Part shown: positions 23,233-31,458 of the stretch, piece by piece | Layout: every line of letters begins with the position of its first letter | Numbering within the stretch: position 1 is the first letter of the stretch | NCBI GenBank assembly: GCA_024330945.1 | Contig: JANDJJ010000015.1 | Location: 1-34,245 of the forward strand | Length of the DNA stretch: 34,245 nt | Direction of reading: 5' to 3' | From: Nitrospira sp. | GTDB lineage: Bacteria; Nitrospirota; Nitrospiria; Nitrospirales; Nitrospiraceae | The notes under the pieces: model-generated | Database searches by the model: none | What the model saw: only the letters and a program-made list of their open reading frames with translations | Told to the model about the DNA's origin: nothing | Program-made: the position numbers and the translations under genes

Positions 23233-24954
23233 ATGGAATCACATTACGGCAGACCTCTTTTGGGGCGAATACTCGGAGAACGGTTCAAACTCTCGAGCGC
23301 CAAACTCGAAGAAGCGTTGGCCCACCAACAAGAAAAGGGAGGGCGGTTGGGCGAAGTTTTGCTGAACTTGCGCGCGCTGCGCGAAGAAGAATTGCTGGAA
23401 GGCCTCGCCATCCAGTTCGGGCTTTCGTGGATGCCCCAATTGGAAACCGTGGCCGTGGATCACAACCTGATCAAAAAAGTGCCCATCACGTTTTGTCGGC
23501 GGTACCGCGTGCTCCCCCTTCGGCAGGAAGAAGACGCCGTTCTCGTCGCTTCGACCGATCCGCTGGAAACCGTGGCGCTCGACGACCTTCGTCTGCTGCT
23601 CGGCAAGCCCGTCAAACCCGTGTTGACCACCGGCGGCGCCTTGCTCGCTCGACTGAATCGCGCGTATGACGAAACCGCCGATCCGGCCGGCGCCGAGCAA
23701 GTCATGGAGGACATCGCCGCCAGCGAGAGCCTCGATCAAATCGCCCACCAGCTCGACGAGCCACAGGATCTGCTGGACGCCACGGACGAAGCACCGATCA
23801 TTCGGCTGGTCAATTCGGTCTTGTTTCAGGCCGTCCGGCAGCGGGCCAGCGACATCCACTTCGAATCGTTCGAGCGGGGCCTGGTGATCCGATACCGCAT
23901 CGACGGCGTTCTTTATCCGGTCCTGACGCCGCCCAAACGCCTGCAAGCCAGCATCATCGCGCGCATCAAGATCATGGCCGGCCTCAACATCGCCGAGAAA
24001 CGCCTCCCACAGGACGGCCGGTTCGCGATTCGGACGGCCGGCAAGGATGTGGATCTGCGCGTGTCGGTGTTGCCCACGTCCCACGGCGAACGGGTCGTGC
24101 TGCGGTTGTTGGAAAAAGAAACCCGCCTGTTGAACCTGTCCGAGATGGGGTTCTCCGGAGAGCGCCTGTCCACGATCCACCAATTGATCCAGCTCGCGCA
24201 CGGAATGATCCTCGTCACGGGCCCGACCGGCAGCGGCAAGACCACGACCCTGTACGCCGCGTTGAGCCACATCAATTCGCCGGACAAGAACATCATCACG
24301 ATCGAAGACCCGGTGGAATACCAATTGCTCGGCATCGGCCAGATGCAGGTCAACCCCAAGATCAACCTGACGTTCGCCGCAGGATTGCGCTCGATTCTTC
24401 GACAGGACCCCGACGTCATCATGATCGGAGAAATCCGGGATCGCGAAACAGCCGAAATCGCGATTCACGCCTCCCTGACCGGGCACCTGGTGTTCTCCAC
24501 GCTGCATACCAACGACGCGGCCAGCGCCGCCACCCGCCTCATCGACATGGGCATCGAGCCGTTTCTGGTCGCCTCGTCCGTGGTGGCCGTCCTGGCACAG
24601 CGGTTGATCCGCAAAATCTGCCCGGACTGTAAGACCCCGTACAAGCCGAGCGCCGAGGAACTGAGCCGCCTCGACCTTCCCCCGAGATCGAACGTGACTC
24701 TGTATCGGGGAGCCGGCTGCCAAGCCTGTTCGCAGACCGGCTATCGCGGGCGAACGGGCATCTTCGAACTGATGGTGCTGGATGACGAAATCAGGCGCCT
24801 GATCGGGAGCAAGGCGGACGCGACGGCCATCAAGCAGGCTTCGATCGCGAAGGGCATGACGACGCTCAAGCAGGACGGCACCGAGCGCGTCTTGCAAGGC
24901 CAGACCTCGCTCGAAGAAGTGATGCGGATCACCCAGCAGGAAGTCGAAATCTAG
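23233..24954 (+). CDS. gspE: Type II secretion ATPase GspE
   Basis: 573-aa cytoplasmic hexameric ATPase that powers pseudopilus assembly. The N-terminal T2SSE-N domain spans about 1-150 (LLGRILGERFKLSSAKLEEALAHQQEKGGRLGEVLL). The core has the N2 segment (RASDIHFESFERGLVIRYRIDG), Walker A GPTGSGKTT (330-338), Asp box (ITIEDPVEYQ), Walker B region (ILRQDPDVIMIGEIRDRETAEIAI) and His box (STLHTNDA). The zinc tetra-Cys motif is intact: CPDC and CQAC flank about 40 residues, as in GspE and PilB. The length is a little above the usual 500-570. It starts 27 bp after the short frame that occupies the gspD position, and ends 2 bp before gspF. Confidence 0.96.
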   Translation: MESHYGRPLLGRILGERFKLSSAKLEEALAHQQEKGGRLGEVLLNLRALREEELLEGLAIQFGLSWMPQLETVAVDHNLIKKVPITFCRRYRVLPLRQEEDAVLVASTDPLETVALDDLRLLLGKPVKPVLTTGGALLARLNRAYDETADPAGAEQVMEDIAASESLDQIAHQLDEPQDLLDATDEAPIIRLVNSVLFQAVRQRASDIHFESFERGLVIRYRIDGVLYPVLTPPKRLQASIIARIKIMAGLNIAEKRLPQDGRFAIRTAGKDVDLRVSVLPTSHGERVVLRLLEKETRLLNLSEMGFSGERLSTIHQLIQLAHGMILVTGPTGSGKTTTLYAALSHINSPDKNIITIEDPVEYQLLGIGQMQVNPKINLTFAAGLRSILRQDPDVIMIGEIRDRETAEIAIHASLTGHLVFSTLHTNDAASAATRLIDMGIEPFLVASSVVAVLAQRLIRKICPDCKTPYKPSAEELSRLDLPPRSNVTLYRGAGCQACSQTGYRGRTGIFELMVLDDEIRRLIGSKADATAIKQASIAKGMTTLKQDGTERVLQGQTSLEEVMRITQQEVEI

Positions 24955-24956
24955 CC

Positions 24957-26192
24957 ATGCCTGTCTATCAATACCGCGGCTATCGCACCGACGGCGGCTC
25001 CGCGACCGGCATCATCGACGCCGAGAACCCCAAGGTCGCCCGCCTCAAACTTCGAAAAGACGGGATCTTTCCCACCGAGGTCGCCGAACAAACCCGCTCG
25101 TCGATCGGGCGCTCGGCAGAGACAAAAACCGACACAACCTCTCGTTCCGGCCGCTCCGCCTCCTTGACCTCCGGCGAGCTGGCGCTGATCACGAGACAAT
25201 TCGCCACTCTGCTGGTCGCCGGTCTGCCGTTGGTCGACGCGTTGGGCGTCATTGTGGACCAATCCGACAAAAAACCCGTCAAGGCGCTGTTCGCGGATAT
25301 TCGCGAGCAGATTCGAGCCGGTCGATCGCTGAGCGACGTCCTGGAAGCGCACGAAAAAGACTTCTCCCGCATCTACGTGCACATGGTCAGAGCCGGGGAA
25401 GCCAGCGGAGCGCTCGATCAGATTCTGTTCCGCTTGGCCGAATTTTTGGAAAAACAGTTGGCTCTCAAACATAAAGTGACCAACGCTGTTCTCTATCCGG
25501 CCTTGATGCTCGTCGTCGGCATCGCCGTCCTGTTTTTCCTGATGACCTTCGTCGTACCCAAGATCACCGCCGTCTTTGCGGACATGAACCACGCCTTGCC
25601 CTGGCCGACCATCGCGCTGATGGCGGTGAGCGGGTTTTTCTCTGACTATTGGCCGGTGTTGGTCGGCCTCGTCGCCGGCGGCGCGATCCTCGTTCAAAAA
25701 TCCCTGCAAACCGAACGAGGCCGGACGATGGCGGACCGACTGATGCTGCGGTTGCCGCTGATCGGGGAAGTCGCGCGGATGGTGTCGATCTCCAGATTGG
25801 CCGGCACGCTGGCGACGATGCTGGCCAGCGGCGTTCAGCTTCTGGACGCGTTGGACGTCTCCAAGCGCGTCATGAACAATCGCATCTTGGAAGAGGCCGT
25901 GGAAAGCGCCCGGCAAAACATCCGTGAAGGCGAAACCATCGCCGACCCGTTGAAGCGGAGCGGCGAATTTCCGGCGCTGGTCACCCACATGATCGCCGTC
26001 GGAGAGCGCAGCGGCGAGATGGAGGAAATGCTCGGACGCCTCAGTCAGATTTACGACGGCGAAGTGGAGCGAGTGATCACCCGATTGACGTCCCTTATGG
26101 AGCCGGTCATGATTTTGGCCATGGGCTTGATCGTGTTTTTCATCGTGGTGGCCATTCTCCTGCCCATTTTCGAAATGGGGCAGATGGTATGA
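24957..26192 (+). CDS. gspF: Type II secretion inner-membrane protein GspF
   Basis: 411-aa polytopic platform protein. The N-terminus MPVYQYRGYRTDGGSATGIIDAENPKVARLKLRKDGIFPTEV is typical of GspF. Two repeated cytoplasmic helical domains (about 70-170 and 275-375) each carry the family signature: LITRQFATLLVAGLPLVDAL and ISRLAGTLATMLASGVQLLDAL. There are three main TM regions (about 178-200, 225-245 and 380-405, ending LPIFEMGQMV). It couples GspE to the pseudopilus and GspL/M. It overlaps gspG by four bases (ATGA). Confidence 0.96.
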   Translation: MPVYQYRGYRTDGGSATGIIDAENPKVARLKLRKDGIFPTEVAEQTRSSIGRSAETKTDTTSRSGRSASLTSGELALITRQFATLLVAGLPLVDALGVIVDQSDKKPVKALFADIREQIRAGRSLSDVLEAHEKDFSRIYVHMVRAGEASGALDQILFRLAEFLEKQLALKHKVTNAVLYPALMLVVGIAVLFFLMTFVVPKITAVFADMNHALPWPTIALMAVSGFFSDYWPVLVGLVAGGAILVQKSLQTERGRTMADRLMLRLPLIGEVARMVSISRLAGTLATMLASGVQLLDALDVSKRVMNNRILEEAVESARQNIREGETIADPLKRSGEFPALVTHMIAVGERSGEMEEMLGRLSQIYDGEVERVITRLTSLMEPVMILAMGLIVFFIVVAILLPIFEMGQMV

Positions 26193-26695
26193 CACCGACG
26201 GAGGAGGAGGAGGAGGAGGAAACCGTGCAGACGCTCAGACGGACGACGGGATGGATGCGACGCCGAGCCGGCGAACGTGGATTCACTTTTATCGAGATCA
26301 TGGTCGTGGTGGCTATTTTGGCCATTCTCGCCGCGTTGGTCGTCCCCCGCATCATGGGACGGACGGACGAAGCCAAACGCACGGCGGCCAAGGTGCAAAT
26401 CCGAAACATCGAGGGGGCGCTCCAACTGTACAAATTGGACAACGGCGTCTATCCCTCGACGGAGCAGGGACTCAGGGCACTGGTGGAAAAACCGACCGTC
26501 GGCGTGATTCCGAAAAAGTGGAAACAGGGCGGCTACCTGCCGAAGCTTCCGGAAGATCCGTGGGGCAATCCGTTTAAGTACCAGAGCCCGAGCCCGCGGG
26601 GCGAATATGAAATCGTGTCCCTCGGCGTCGACGGAGAAGTCGGAGGGGAAGGCGCCAACGCGGACATCACCAACTGGAATTTGGACAAGGACTAA
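26189..26695 (+). CDS. gspG: Major pseudopilin GspG
   Basis: 168 aa from the ATG, which overlaps the gspF stop. The prepilin leader ends GERG, and the mature protein starts FTFIEIMVVVAILAILAALVVPRIMGR with the conserved Glu at +5. The globular domain has the GspG hallmarks IEGALQLYKLDNGVYPSTEQGL, PWGNPF and the calcium-site end GGEGANADITNWNLDKD. The annotated N-terminus includes six GAG codons plus a GAA (26201-26221), giving EEEEEEE. A GTG at 26225 just after this run gives a normal, shorter leader, with the GAG run serving as Shine-Dalgarno; I consider this start at least as likely. Confidence 0.94.
   Translation: MTPTEEEEEEETVQTLRRTTGWMRRRAGERGFTFIEIMVVVAILAILAALVVPRIMGRTDEAKRTAAKVQIRNIEGALQLYKLDNGVYPSTEQGLRALVEKPTVGVIPKKWKQGGYLPKLPEDPWGNPFKYQSPSPRGEYEIVSLGVDGEVGGEGANADITNWNLDKD
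26201..26218 (+). repeat. (GAG)6 microsatellite at the gspG start
   Basis: Six perfect GAG triplets, followed by GAA, lie immediately before a GTG codon (26225) in frame with gspG. The tract contains overlapping GGAGG cores complementary to the 16S rRNA tail. It can be read as a poly-Glu leader segment or as a multi-register ribosome-binding site. Confidence 0.85.
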
Positions 26696-26707
26696 ACGAC
26701 ATCGGAT

Positions 26708-27319
26708 ATGAAGGGCGCGTCGTCCGTCATACGACCAGGCTCCGCCGTCGGGCGATCGAGCTCCCCGCTCCACGGCGCACCGCCGGGGTTTACGATTATG
26801 GAGATGCTCATCGTCTTGTTTCTGGTAGGCACGGTGATGGCCTTGACGGTTCCACGGATCGTCCTCGGCGACGACTTGAGCGCGACGGGGCGGAAGTTCA
26901 TCGGCACGCTTCGCGCGTTGCAGCGAATGGCCGAGATTGGACAGAAGCCTGTGAAGCTCTACCTGGATCTTGACCGTGGCACCTATTGGGCGATGGTAGT
27001 GGACGGGCGGGAAGAGCGGCGTCCTCTCGACGCCGCCTGGGCTTCTCCCCGATCGTTTCCTGAGGCCGTTCGAGTGGCGGAAGTCTCCGTGAGAAACGTC
27101 TTGCGCACCTACGGGCAGGTGGAGCTGCTGTTCTTCCCGAACGGCCGCCTCGATCCGGCGACGATTTATTTTACGGACGGCGGCAACAACCTGTTGACAC
27201 TGAAGATCGACCATCTGACCGGCAACGTCACAACGTTCGACCGACGACTCGATCCGCCCGTCCCTCGACCGATTCCGGATCGTGTCAAAACCTTATTGCA
27301 GGCCGCTTCGCCCCGATGA
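26708..27319 (+). CDS. gspH: Minor pseudopilin GspH
   Basis: 203 aa. A 27-residue positively charged leader ends PPG, followed by FTIMEMLIVLFLVGTVMALTVPRIVL with Glu at +5, the standard prepilin cleavage and assembly signal. The rest fits the GspH/FimT domain: SATGRKFIGTLRALQRMAEIGQKPVKLYLDLDRGTYW..., VELLFFPNGRLDPATIYFTDG. It is a tip-complex pseudopilin. It starts 12 bp after gspG and overlaps gspI by four bases (ATGA). Confidence 0.9.
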   Translation: MKGASSVIRPGSAVGRSSSPLHGAPPGFTIMEMLIVLFLVGTVMALTVPRIVLGDDLSATGRKFIGTLRALQRMAEIGQKPVKLYLDLDRGTYWAMVVDGREERRPLDAAWASPRSFPEAVRVAEVSVRNVLRTYGQVELLFFPNGRLDPATIYFTDGGNNLLTLKIDHLTGNVTTFDRRLDPPVPRPIPDRVKTLLQAASPR

Positions 27320-27756
27320 CGGCGCCGCACGACATGCCGACTATCTTTTCTCGCGAAAGCGGATTCACCCTGCTGGAAGTGATGCTGGCCGTCGCGCTGC
27401 TGGCAATCGCGCTGCCCGTCCTCCTCGGCCTCCGCAACTTCGACATCGACCTGCACCATCGCGCGCGCGAGTTGACCACGGCGACGCTCCTGGCGCAGGA
27501 AAAACTGCTGGAAACCGAATTGGCCGGCCTGTACCCCATCGGGGAGACCACAGGAGAATTCCGAACGCCGCCGCTCGGCACCCTCATGGTCGCCCACACG
27601 TCGGACCGGCCGGCGGGGTATCGATGGAAACAGACGATCGCGCCGACGCCGCTTGAGTTGATTCGGGAAGTTCGGATCACGATCTCCTGGCCGCGAGGAA
27701 AGACCGAAGAAACGGTCGAGGTCAGCACCTATGTGTTCGCCGGCAACGCGTTCTAA
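27316..27756 (+). CDS. gspI: Minor pseudopilin GspI
   Basis: 146 aa. The leader ends SRESG and the mature N-terminus is FTLLEVMLAVALLAIALPVLLGL with Glu at +5. The soluble part (ARELTTATLLAQEKLLETELAG...) fits the GspI/PilV class with its conserved helix followed by beta strands. It is a part of the GspK-I-J tip complex. The start overlaps gspH (ATGA) and the 3' end overlaps gspJ by 26 nt. Confidence 0.9.
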   Translation: MTAPHDMPTIFSRESGFTLLEVMLAVALLAIALPVLLGLRNFDIDLHHRARELTTATLLAQEKLLETELAGLYPIGETTGEFRTPPLGTLMVAHTSDRPAGYRWKQTIAPTPLELIREVRITISWPRGKTEETVEVSTYVFAGNAF

Positions 27757-28348
27757 ATCACAAGACGGCTTTACCCTGATCGAGATCCTGATCGCGATCG
27801 CCTTGCTCGGCATTATCGCCTCGATGGTGTTCGGCTCGCTCATGACGACGAATCGCGCCGTCGAAGTGGGGCGAGACGCTTCCTTTCGAGAGCAGACGAT
27901 CAGAAGGGTGCTCCGCGTCATGGCCGAAGATCTGTCCTTGAGCAGGCAAGACGGCGCCTTGCCGTGGGTCGGGGCGAACGGTTGGCAGGAGGGACAACCG
28001 GCCGACATCGTCGCGTTTCTCGCGATGAACGACGGCTCAAGCGGGCCGGCGGCGCGAGAGACCGAATTGATCCGCGTGGTCTACACGCGCGAGGGCGACC
28101 GCCTGTTGCGATTCGCGAAAAAGAATTTGTACGGCCTCACCGACGAATCGATCGATCGCGTGGAATTGGCGAACCACGTCCGCTCGTTCAATCTTCGCTA
28201 TTTCGATGCGCAAAGCCGCGTGTGGCTCGACGAGTGGGGGGGGCTCAACAAATTGCCCAAGGCGGTGTTGATCGAACTCACCGTTCAGCCGCCCGATACG
28301 GACCCCTGGACCGTCCGCGAATGGGTCACGCTGGAAGCGGCATCATGA
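27731..28348 (+). CDS. gspJ: Minor pseudopilin GspJ
   Basis: 205 aa. The leader MCSPATRSKSQDG precedes FTLIEILIAIALLGIIASMVF with Glu at +5. The following region (IRRVLRVMAEDLSLSRQDG, ...ETELIRVVYTREGDRLLRF, VRSFNLRYFDAQSRVW...) matches the GspJ globular domain. It starts 26 nt inside gspI and ends in a four-base overlap with gspN (ATGA), so the pseudopilin genes form a tightly coupled block. Confidence 0.92.
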   Translation: MCSPATRSKSQDGFTLIEILIAIALLGIIASMVFGSLMTTNRAVEVGRDASFREQTIRRVLRVMAEDLSLSRQDGALPWVGANGWQEGQPADIVAFLAMNDGSSGPAARETELIRVVYTREGDRLLRFAKKNLYGLTDESIDRVELANHVRSFNLRYFDAQSRVWLDEWGGLNKLPKAVLIELTVQPPDTDPWTVREWVTLEAAS

Positions 28349-29229
28349 TCGGAAACTGGCTCGACGCTCGGAAGGAACGCCTCGCGTGGATTGCGGTCGG
28401 ACTCGGCACGTTCGGGTTCGGCCTGATCTCGACCTTTCCCTACGACGCATTGCAGACAAGACTCGTGTCAGAACTGAACCGGGCGACCGGGATCACCATC
28501 CGGGCGGAGGAATGGTCGGTGGCATGGCCGATGGGAATCGAATGGCAGCGGGTTTCCTTGTCTTTTCCCGAATGGGATCCAATCGAATTGGCCTTGCTCA
28601 AGGCGAACGTCGGTCTGCTTCAAGCGTTGGGCGGCGCCCTCGTCCTCGACGTCAGCGCCAGATCCGACGCCGCCTCACCCGTTGCCGGAGTGACCCGCGT
28701 CAGTTTGTCGGCGTCCTCGCTGACCGCACAGGGGCCGTGGTCGGCGACGGGGCGGCTTCAGCGCGTCGATTTGTCTCGGTTGTTCGGCCGGTACATCAGT
28801 CGCGGCGTGATCGACGGCGAATTTGCATACCGTGCCGAATCAAACCATCCCGTCTCTCAACAGGTCGGCGGAGAAGGAACGTGGAAGGCCGACGCGACGG
28901 ACGTCGCCATCGATCGCATCCCCCTGGGCAACGGGCGAACCCTGTCGCTGACGTTCACCAAGATCTCCGGCGGCGTGGAGTGTCGGGAGGGCGCGTGCAG
29001 AGTGACGGCCCTCTCCGGCGAGGGAGTCGACGGATCGTTCACGGGAGAGGGAACCATCACGATCCAGAGCCCGATGCGGAACAGCCGACTGGCCTTGACC
29101 GTGACCCTTGTACCGGGAACCGGATTCGCCGCGAAAGCCCCCGCTCTGGGGTTGCCTCCACTTCCGGTCGGCTCGCCGATCACCGTCAAGATCATCGGCC
29201 CATTGGCACAACCCAGGATCGCGTTGTAA
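28345..29229 (+). CDS. gspN: Type II secretion protein GspN
   Basis: 294 aa. There is one N-terminal TM anchor (about 13-33, AWIAVGLGTFGFGLISTFPY) and then a periplasmic, beta-rich domain with repeating weak AsmA-like strands (GITIRAEEWSVAWPMGIEWQRVSLSFPEW, GEGTWKADATDVAIDRIPLGNGRTLSLTF, GSFTGEGTITIQSP). This is typical of GspN, a non-core T2SS component of uncertain role. Two Cys (VECREGACRV) may form a disulphide. The ATG at 28345 overlaps the gspJ stop; the frame is open further upstream but that part lies within gspJ. GspN is usually at the operon end; here it lies between gspJ and gspL. Confidence 0.85.
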   Translation: MIGNWLDARKERLAWIAVGLGTFGFGLISTFPYDALQTRLVSELNRATGITIRAEEWSVAWPMGIEWQRVSLSFPEWDPIELALLKANVGLLQALGGALVLDVSARSDAASPVAGVTRVSLSASSLTAQGPWSATGRLQRVDLSRLFGRYISRGVIDGEFAYRAESNHPVSQQVGGEGTWKADATDVAIDRIPLGNGRTLSLTFTKISGGVECREGACRVTALSGEGVDGSFTGEGTITIQSPMRNSRLALTVTLVPGTGFAAKAPALGLPPLPVGSPITVKIIGPLAQPRIAL

Positions 29230-29326
29230 AGTAGCAAGAACGTTTCCGATTGTGAGCGGGAAGCGGCATCTTCTTGCAGTGTGAATCATGCACGTGGAAC
29301 CCTTGTCGCGTTTGTAAGGTTGATCG

Positions 29327-30910
29327 ATGGCGATCGTGACCGAATGTGTCGGACTTGACGTCGGGCAGACGGGATTCAAAGCCGTCCGTTTCCGCCGGCG
29401 ATTGAGCGGACGCGAGTCCATCGATTATTTTCATCGGCCGTTGCCGTTCATCCGCCCCGAAGATTTGGACCCCGCGCGGCGGGTTCAGGCTCTGCGAGGG
29501 TTTCTCTGGCACCATGGCCTCTACGCCACCGATCGCCTGGTGACCGCCATTCCCTGCCACGACTTGTTCGTTCGCACGCTCTCGTTTCCGTTCAAAGACG
29601 CGGCCAAACTGACCCAAATTGTTCCGTTCGAGGTGGAAAACCTGATACCCATGCCGCTCGAAGACCTGGCGATCGGCAGCGTCGTCTTGCCGCCCGGTCG
29701 CGTGTCCGACGGATCGCCTCGAGAGCAGAAGGGGTCGGAAGTGCTCGTCACCGCCGCTCCGAAGGACAAGGTGGCCGACCATCTCCGATTTTTGGCCCAA
29801 GCCGACATTGAGCCGTCGGCCGTCAACGTCGACGCGCTGGCCCTCTTTTCCGTCATTCAGCATCTGCGCGGCGAGCACCGGGACGTCCCCGAAGATCTGG
29901 TCGCCATCGACATCGGTGCGTCGAAGACGACCCTCTGTCTGATTCATGAAGGACGACCGGTGGTGCTTCGAACCATTCTGTGGGGCGGCAACCACCTGAC
30001 CCGCGCCGTGGCCGCACGGGAGCGATGCGGGTTTGCCGAGGCCGAACGCCTTAAGCGCGGCATGGCGGTCGAGCAGGTGGACGCGTGGCTCGACCCGTTG
30101 GTTCGGGAACTCTACGTCACGATTCAAGCCTACGAAGGATCGCAACGCAGCCGATTGACCCACTGCTGGGTCTCGGGAGGAGGGTCCAAGCTCCGAGAAA
30201 TGGGAGGATTCGTGGCCCGCCAATTGGGCCTTCATCCCGTCGGCCCCAGGCAAGGATTCGGCCCGGACAGCCCGCGGGCCTTCTCGATCGCATTCGGGCT
30301 GGCCGTCCATCCGAAGATCGTCAAACCCCGTTGGCGATTCACGCCTTCGACGGACGGCCTGGCCCTCGATTTCAAAAGCGTCTCCGGCGAAGCAACATCC
30401 AAAAGCAAGGCTTCCAAGTCCGACCTTCGCTTGGCCCTTGTCGCGGGGCTGATCATCGGACTCCTTGCCGTCGCGGACCTGACGATTCATTTCGTCCTGC
30501 AACGGAATCGAGTCTCCGATCTGAAGGCGGCGTTACAATCGCGCTACGAGCAGGTGTTCGGCTCGACCGCCGCGCCAGGAGACGAACTCGATCAGGCGCG
30601 CTATCGAATCGCGTCGATAGACAAAACCCTCGCCGTCATCGACGGTTCCCGGCAAAAAGTTCTTCCGATACTGTCGGCATTCGTCAAAGAGCTGCCGCCT
30701 GGCACTCCGGTAAAAGTCCGTGAACTGACGGTCGACGCCGGAACGATTCTTTTGGAAGGAGAGACGTCGTCCTTCGATGCGGTGGACAAAATCAAACACA
30801 TCTTCGCGGCGAGCGCCCGTTTCGAGGACGTCTCCGTCACGGAAACCCGCGTGGGCGCGGCCCCGAACCAGGTGGTGTTCCGCATGACCGTCACGGTGCG
30901 TCGGCCATGA
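29327..30910 (+). CDS. gspL: Type II secretion protein GspL (PilM-like ATPase fold + membrane/periplasmic domain)
   Basis: 527 aa, longer than the usual 380-430 of GspL. The cytoplasmic half (about 1-320) is an actin-like (ASKHA) domain: VGLDVGQTGFKAVRF (phosphate 1), LVAIDIGASKTTLCLIHEG (phosphate 2) and CWVSGGGSKLREMGGFVARQLG (adenosine). One TM helix follows a linker (about 367-388, LALVAGLIIGLLAVADLTIHF), then a coiled coil and a ferredoxin-like periplasmic domain (PGTPVKVRELTVDAGTILLEGETSSFDAVDKIKHIF). The layout is that of a PilM-PilN fusion. It recruits GspE to the membrane. A 97-bp gap separates it from gspN; it overlaps gspM by four bases. Confidence 0.88.
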   Translation: MAIVTECVGLDVGQTGFKAVRFRRRLSGRESIDYFHRPLPFIRPEDLDPARRVQALRGFLWHHGLYATDRLVTAIPCHDLFVRTLSFPFKDAAKLTQIVPFEVENLIPMPLEDLAIGSVVLPPGRVSDGSPREQKGSEVLVTAAPKDKVADHLRFLAQADIEPSAVNVDALALFSVIQHLRGEHRDVPEDLVAIDIGASKTTLCLIHEGRPVVLRTILWGGNHLTRAVAARERCGFAEAERLKRGMAVEQVDAWLDPLVRELYVTIQAYEGSQRSRLTHCWVSGGGSKLREMGGFVARQLGLHPVGPRQGFGPDSPRAFSIAFGLAVHPKIVKPRWRFTPSTDGLALDFKSVSGEATSKSKASKSDLRLALVAGLIIGLLAVADLTIHFVLQRNRVSDLKAALQSRYEQVFGSTAAPGDELDQARYRIASIDKTLAVIDGSRQKVLPILSAFVKELPPGTPVKVRELTVDAGTILLEGETSSFDAVDKIKHIFAASARFEDVSVTETRVGAAPNQVVFRMTVTVRRP

Positions 30911-31458
30911 TGCAGAATCTCCAAGAACGCTGGCGGCAACTTTCCCCGCGCGAGCGAACGATCGTGCTCGTCGGCGGAATCGTCGTCGGCCTCGGCCTGC
31001 TGTTCGCGCTCGTCGTCGACCCCCTGCTCGACTCGTACGACCGGCTGATCCGCCAGGAGGCGCGCAAGCGCAAAGACCTCCAGGAATTGGCCGTCTTGAG
31101 CCAGGAGTACTCGATCAAACGAGAGCGTCTCTCGCAAACCGAGCAACGTCTGCCTGAGGCGGGCGGCCACTTTTCTCTGCTGGCCTTCATGGAAGAAGCC
31201 GCCGGCTCGGCCCGCGTGCGAGACCGGATCGCCGGCATGCAGCCGCAGGTTCAAACGCTCTCCTCGGGATATGAAGAAACGGCGGTCGACCTCCGGCTCG
31301 ACGGAGTGCAGTTGCCGGAGTTGCTGCATCTGCTCGTGACGATCGACCAAGCGCCGTATGATCTGCAAGTCCGTCACTTGAAGATCCGCCCGAAATTCGA
31401 CAACCCCGTCAATCTGGAAGCGACGATCCGCGTGTTGAGTTATGCGAAAAGCCGATGA
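30907..31458 (+). CDS. gspM: Type II secretion protein GspM
   Basis: 183 aa. A short basic cytoplasmic stretch (QERWRQLSPRERTIV) is followed by one TM helix (about 20-41, LVGGIVVGLGLLFALVVDPLL), a coiled coil (about 45-85) and a C-terminal ferredoxin-like domain (VDLRLDGVQLPELLHLLVTIDQAPYDLQVRHLKIRP). The ERTIV and LL...VVDPLL segments are typical of GspM/PilO-type partners of GspL. The ATG overlaps the gspL stop; the 3' end overlaps gspK by 17 nt. Confidence 0.88.
   Translation: MMQNLQERWRQLSPRERTIVLVGGIVVGLGLLFALVVDPLLDSYDRLIRQEARKRKDLQELAVLSQEYSIKRERLSQTEQRLPEAGGHFSLLAFMEEAAGSARVRDRIAGMQPQVQTLSSGYEETAVDLRLDGVQLPELLHLLVTIDQAPYDLQVRHLKIRPKFDNPVNLEATIRVLSYAKSR

Noticed and set aside
23239-24897. 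552-codon open frame antisense to gspE
   Set aside because: It mirrors gspE codon periodicity in a GC-rich gene, has a His/Gln/Arg/Asp-rich translation with no domain and no ribosome-binding site; gspE itself has all the family motifs.
24951-26195. 414-codon open frame antisense to gspF
   Set aside because: Low-complexity His/Gln/Asp-rich translation; GspF on the plus strand explains the coding signal.
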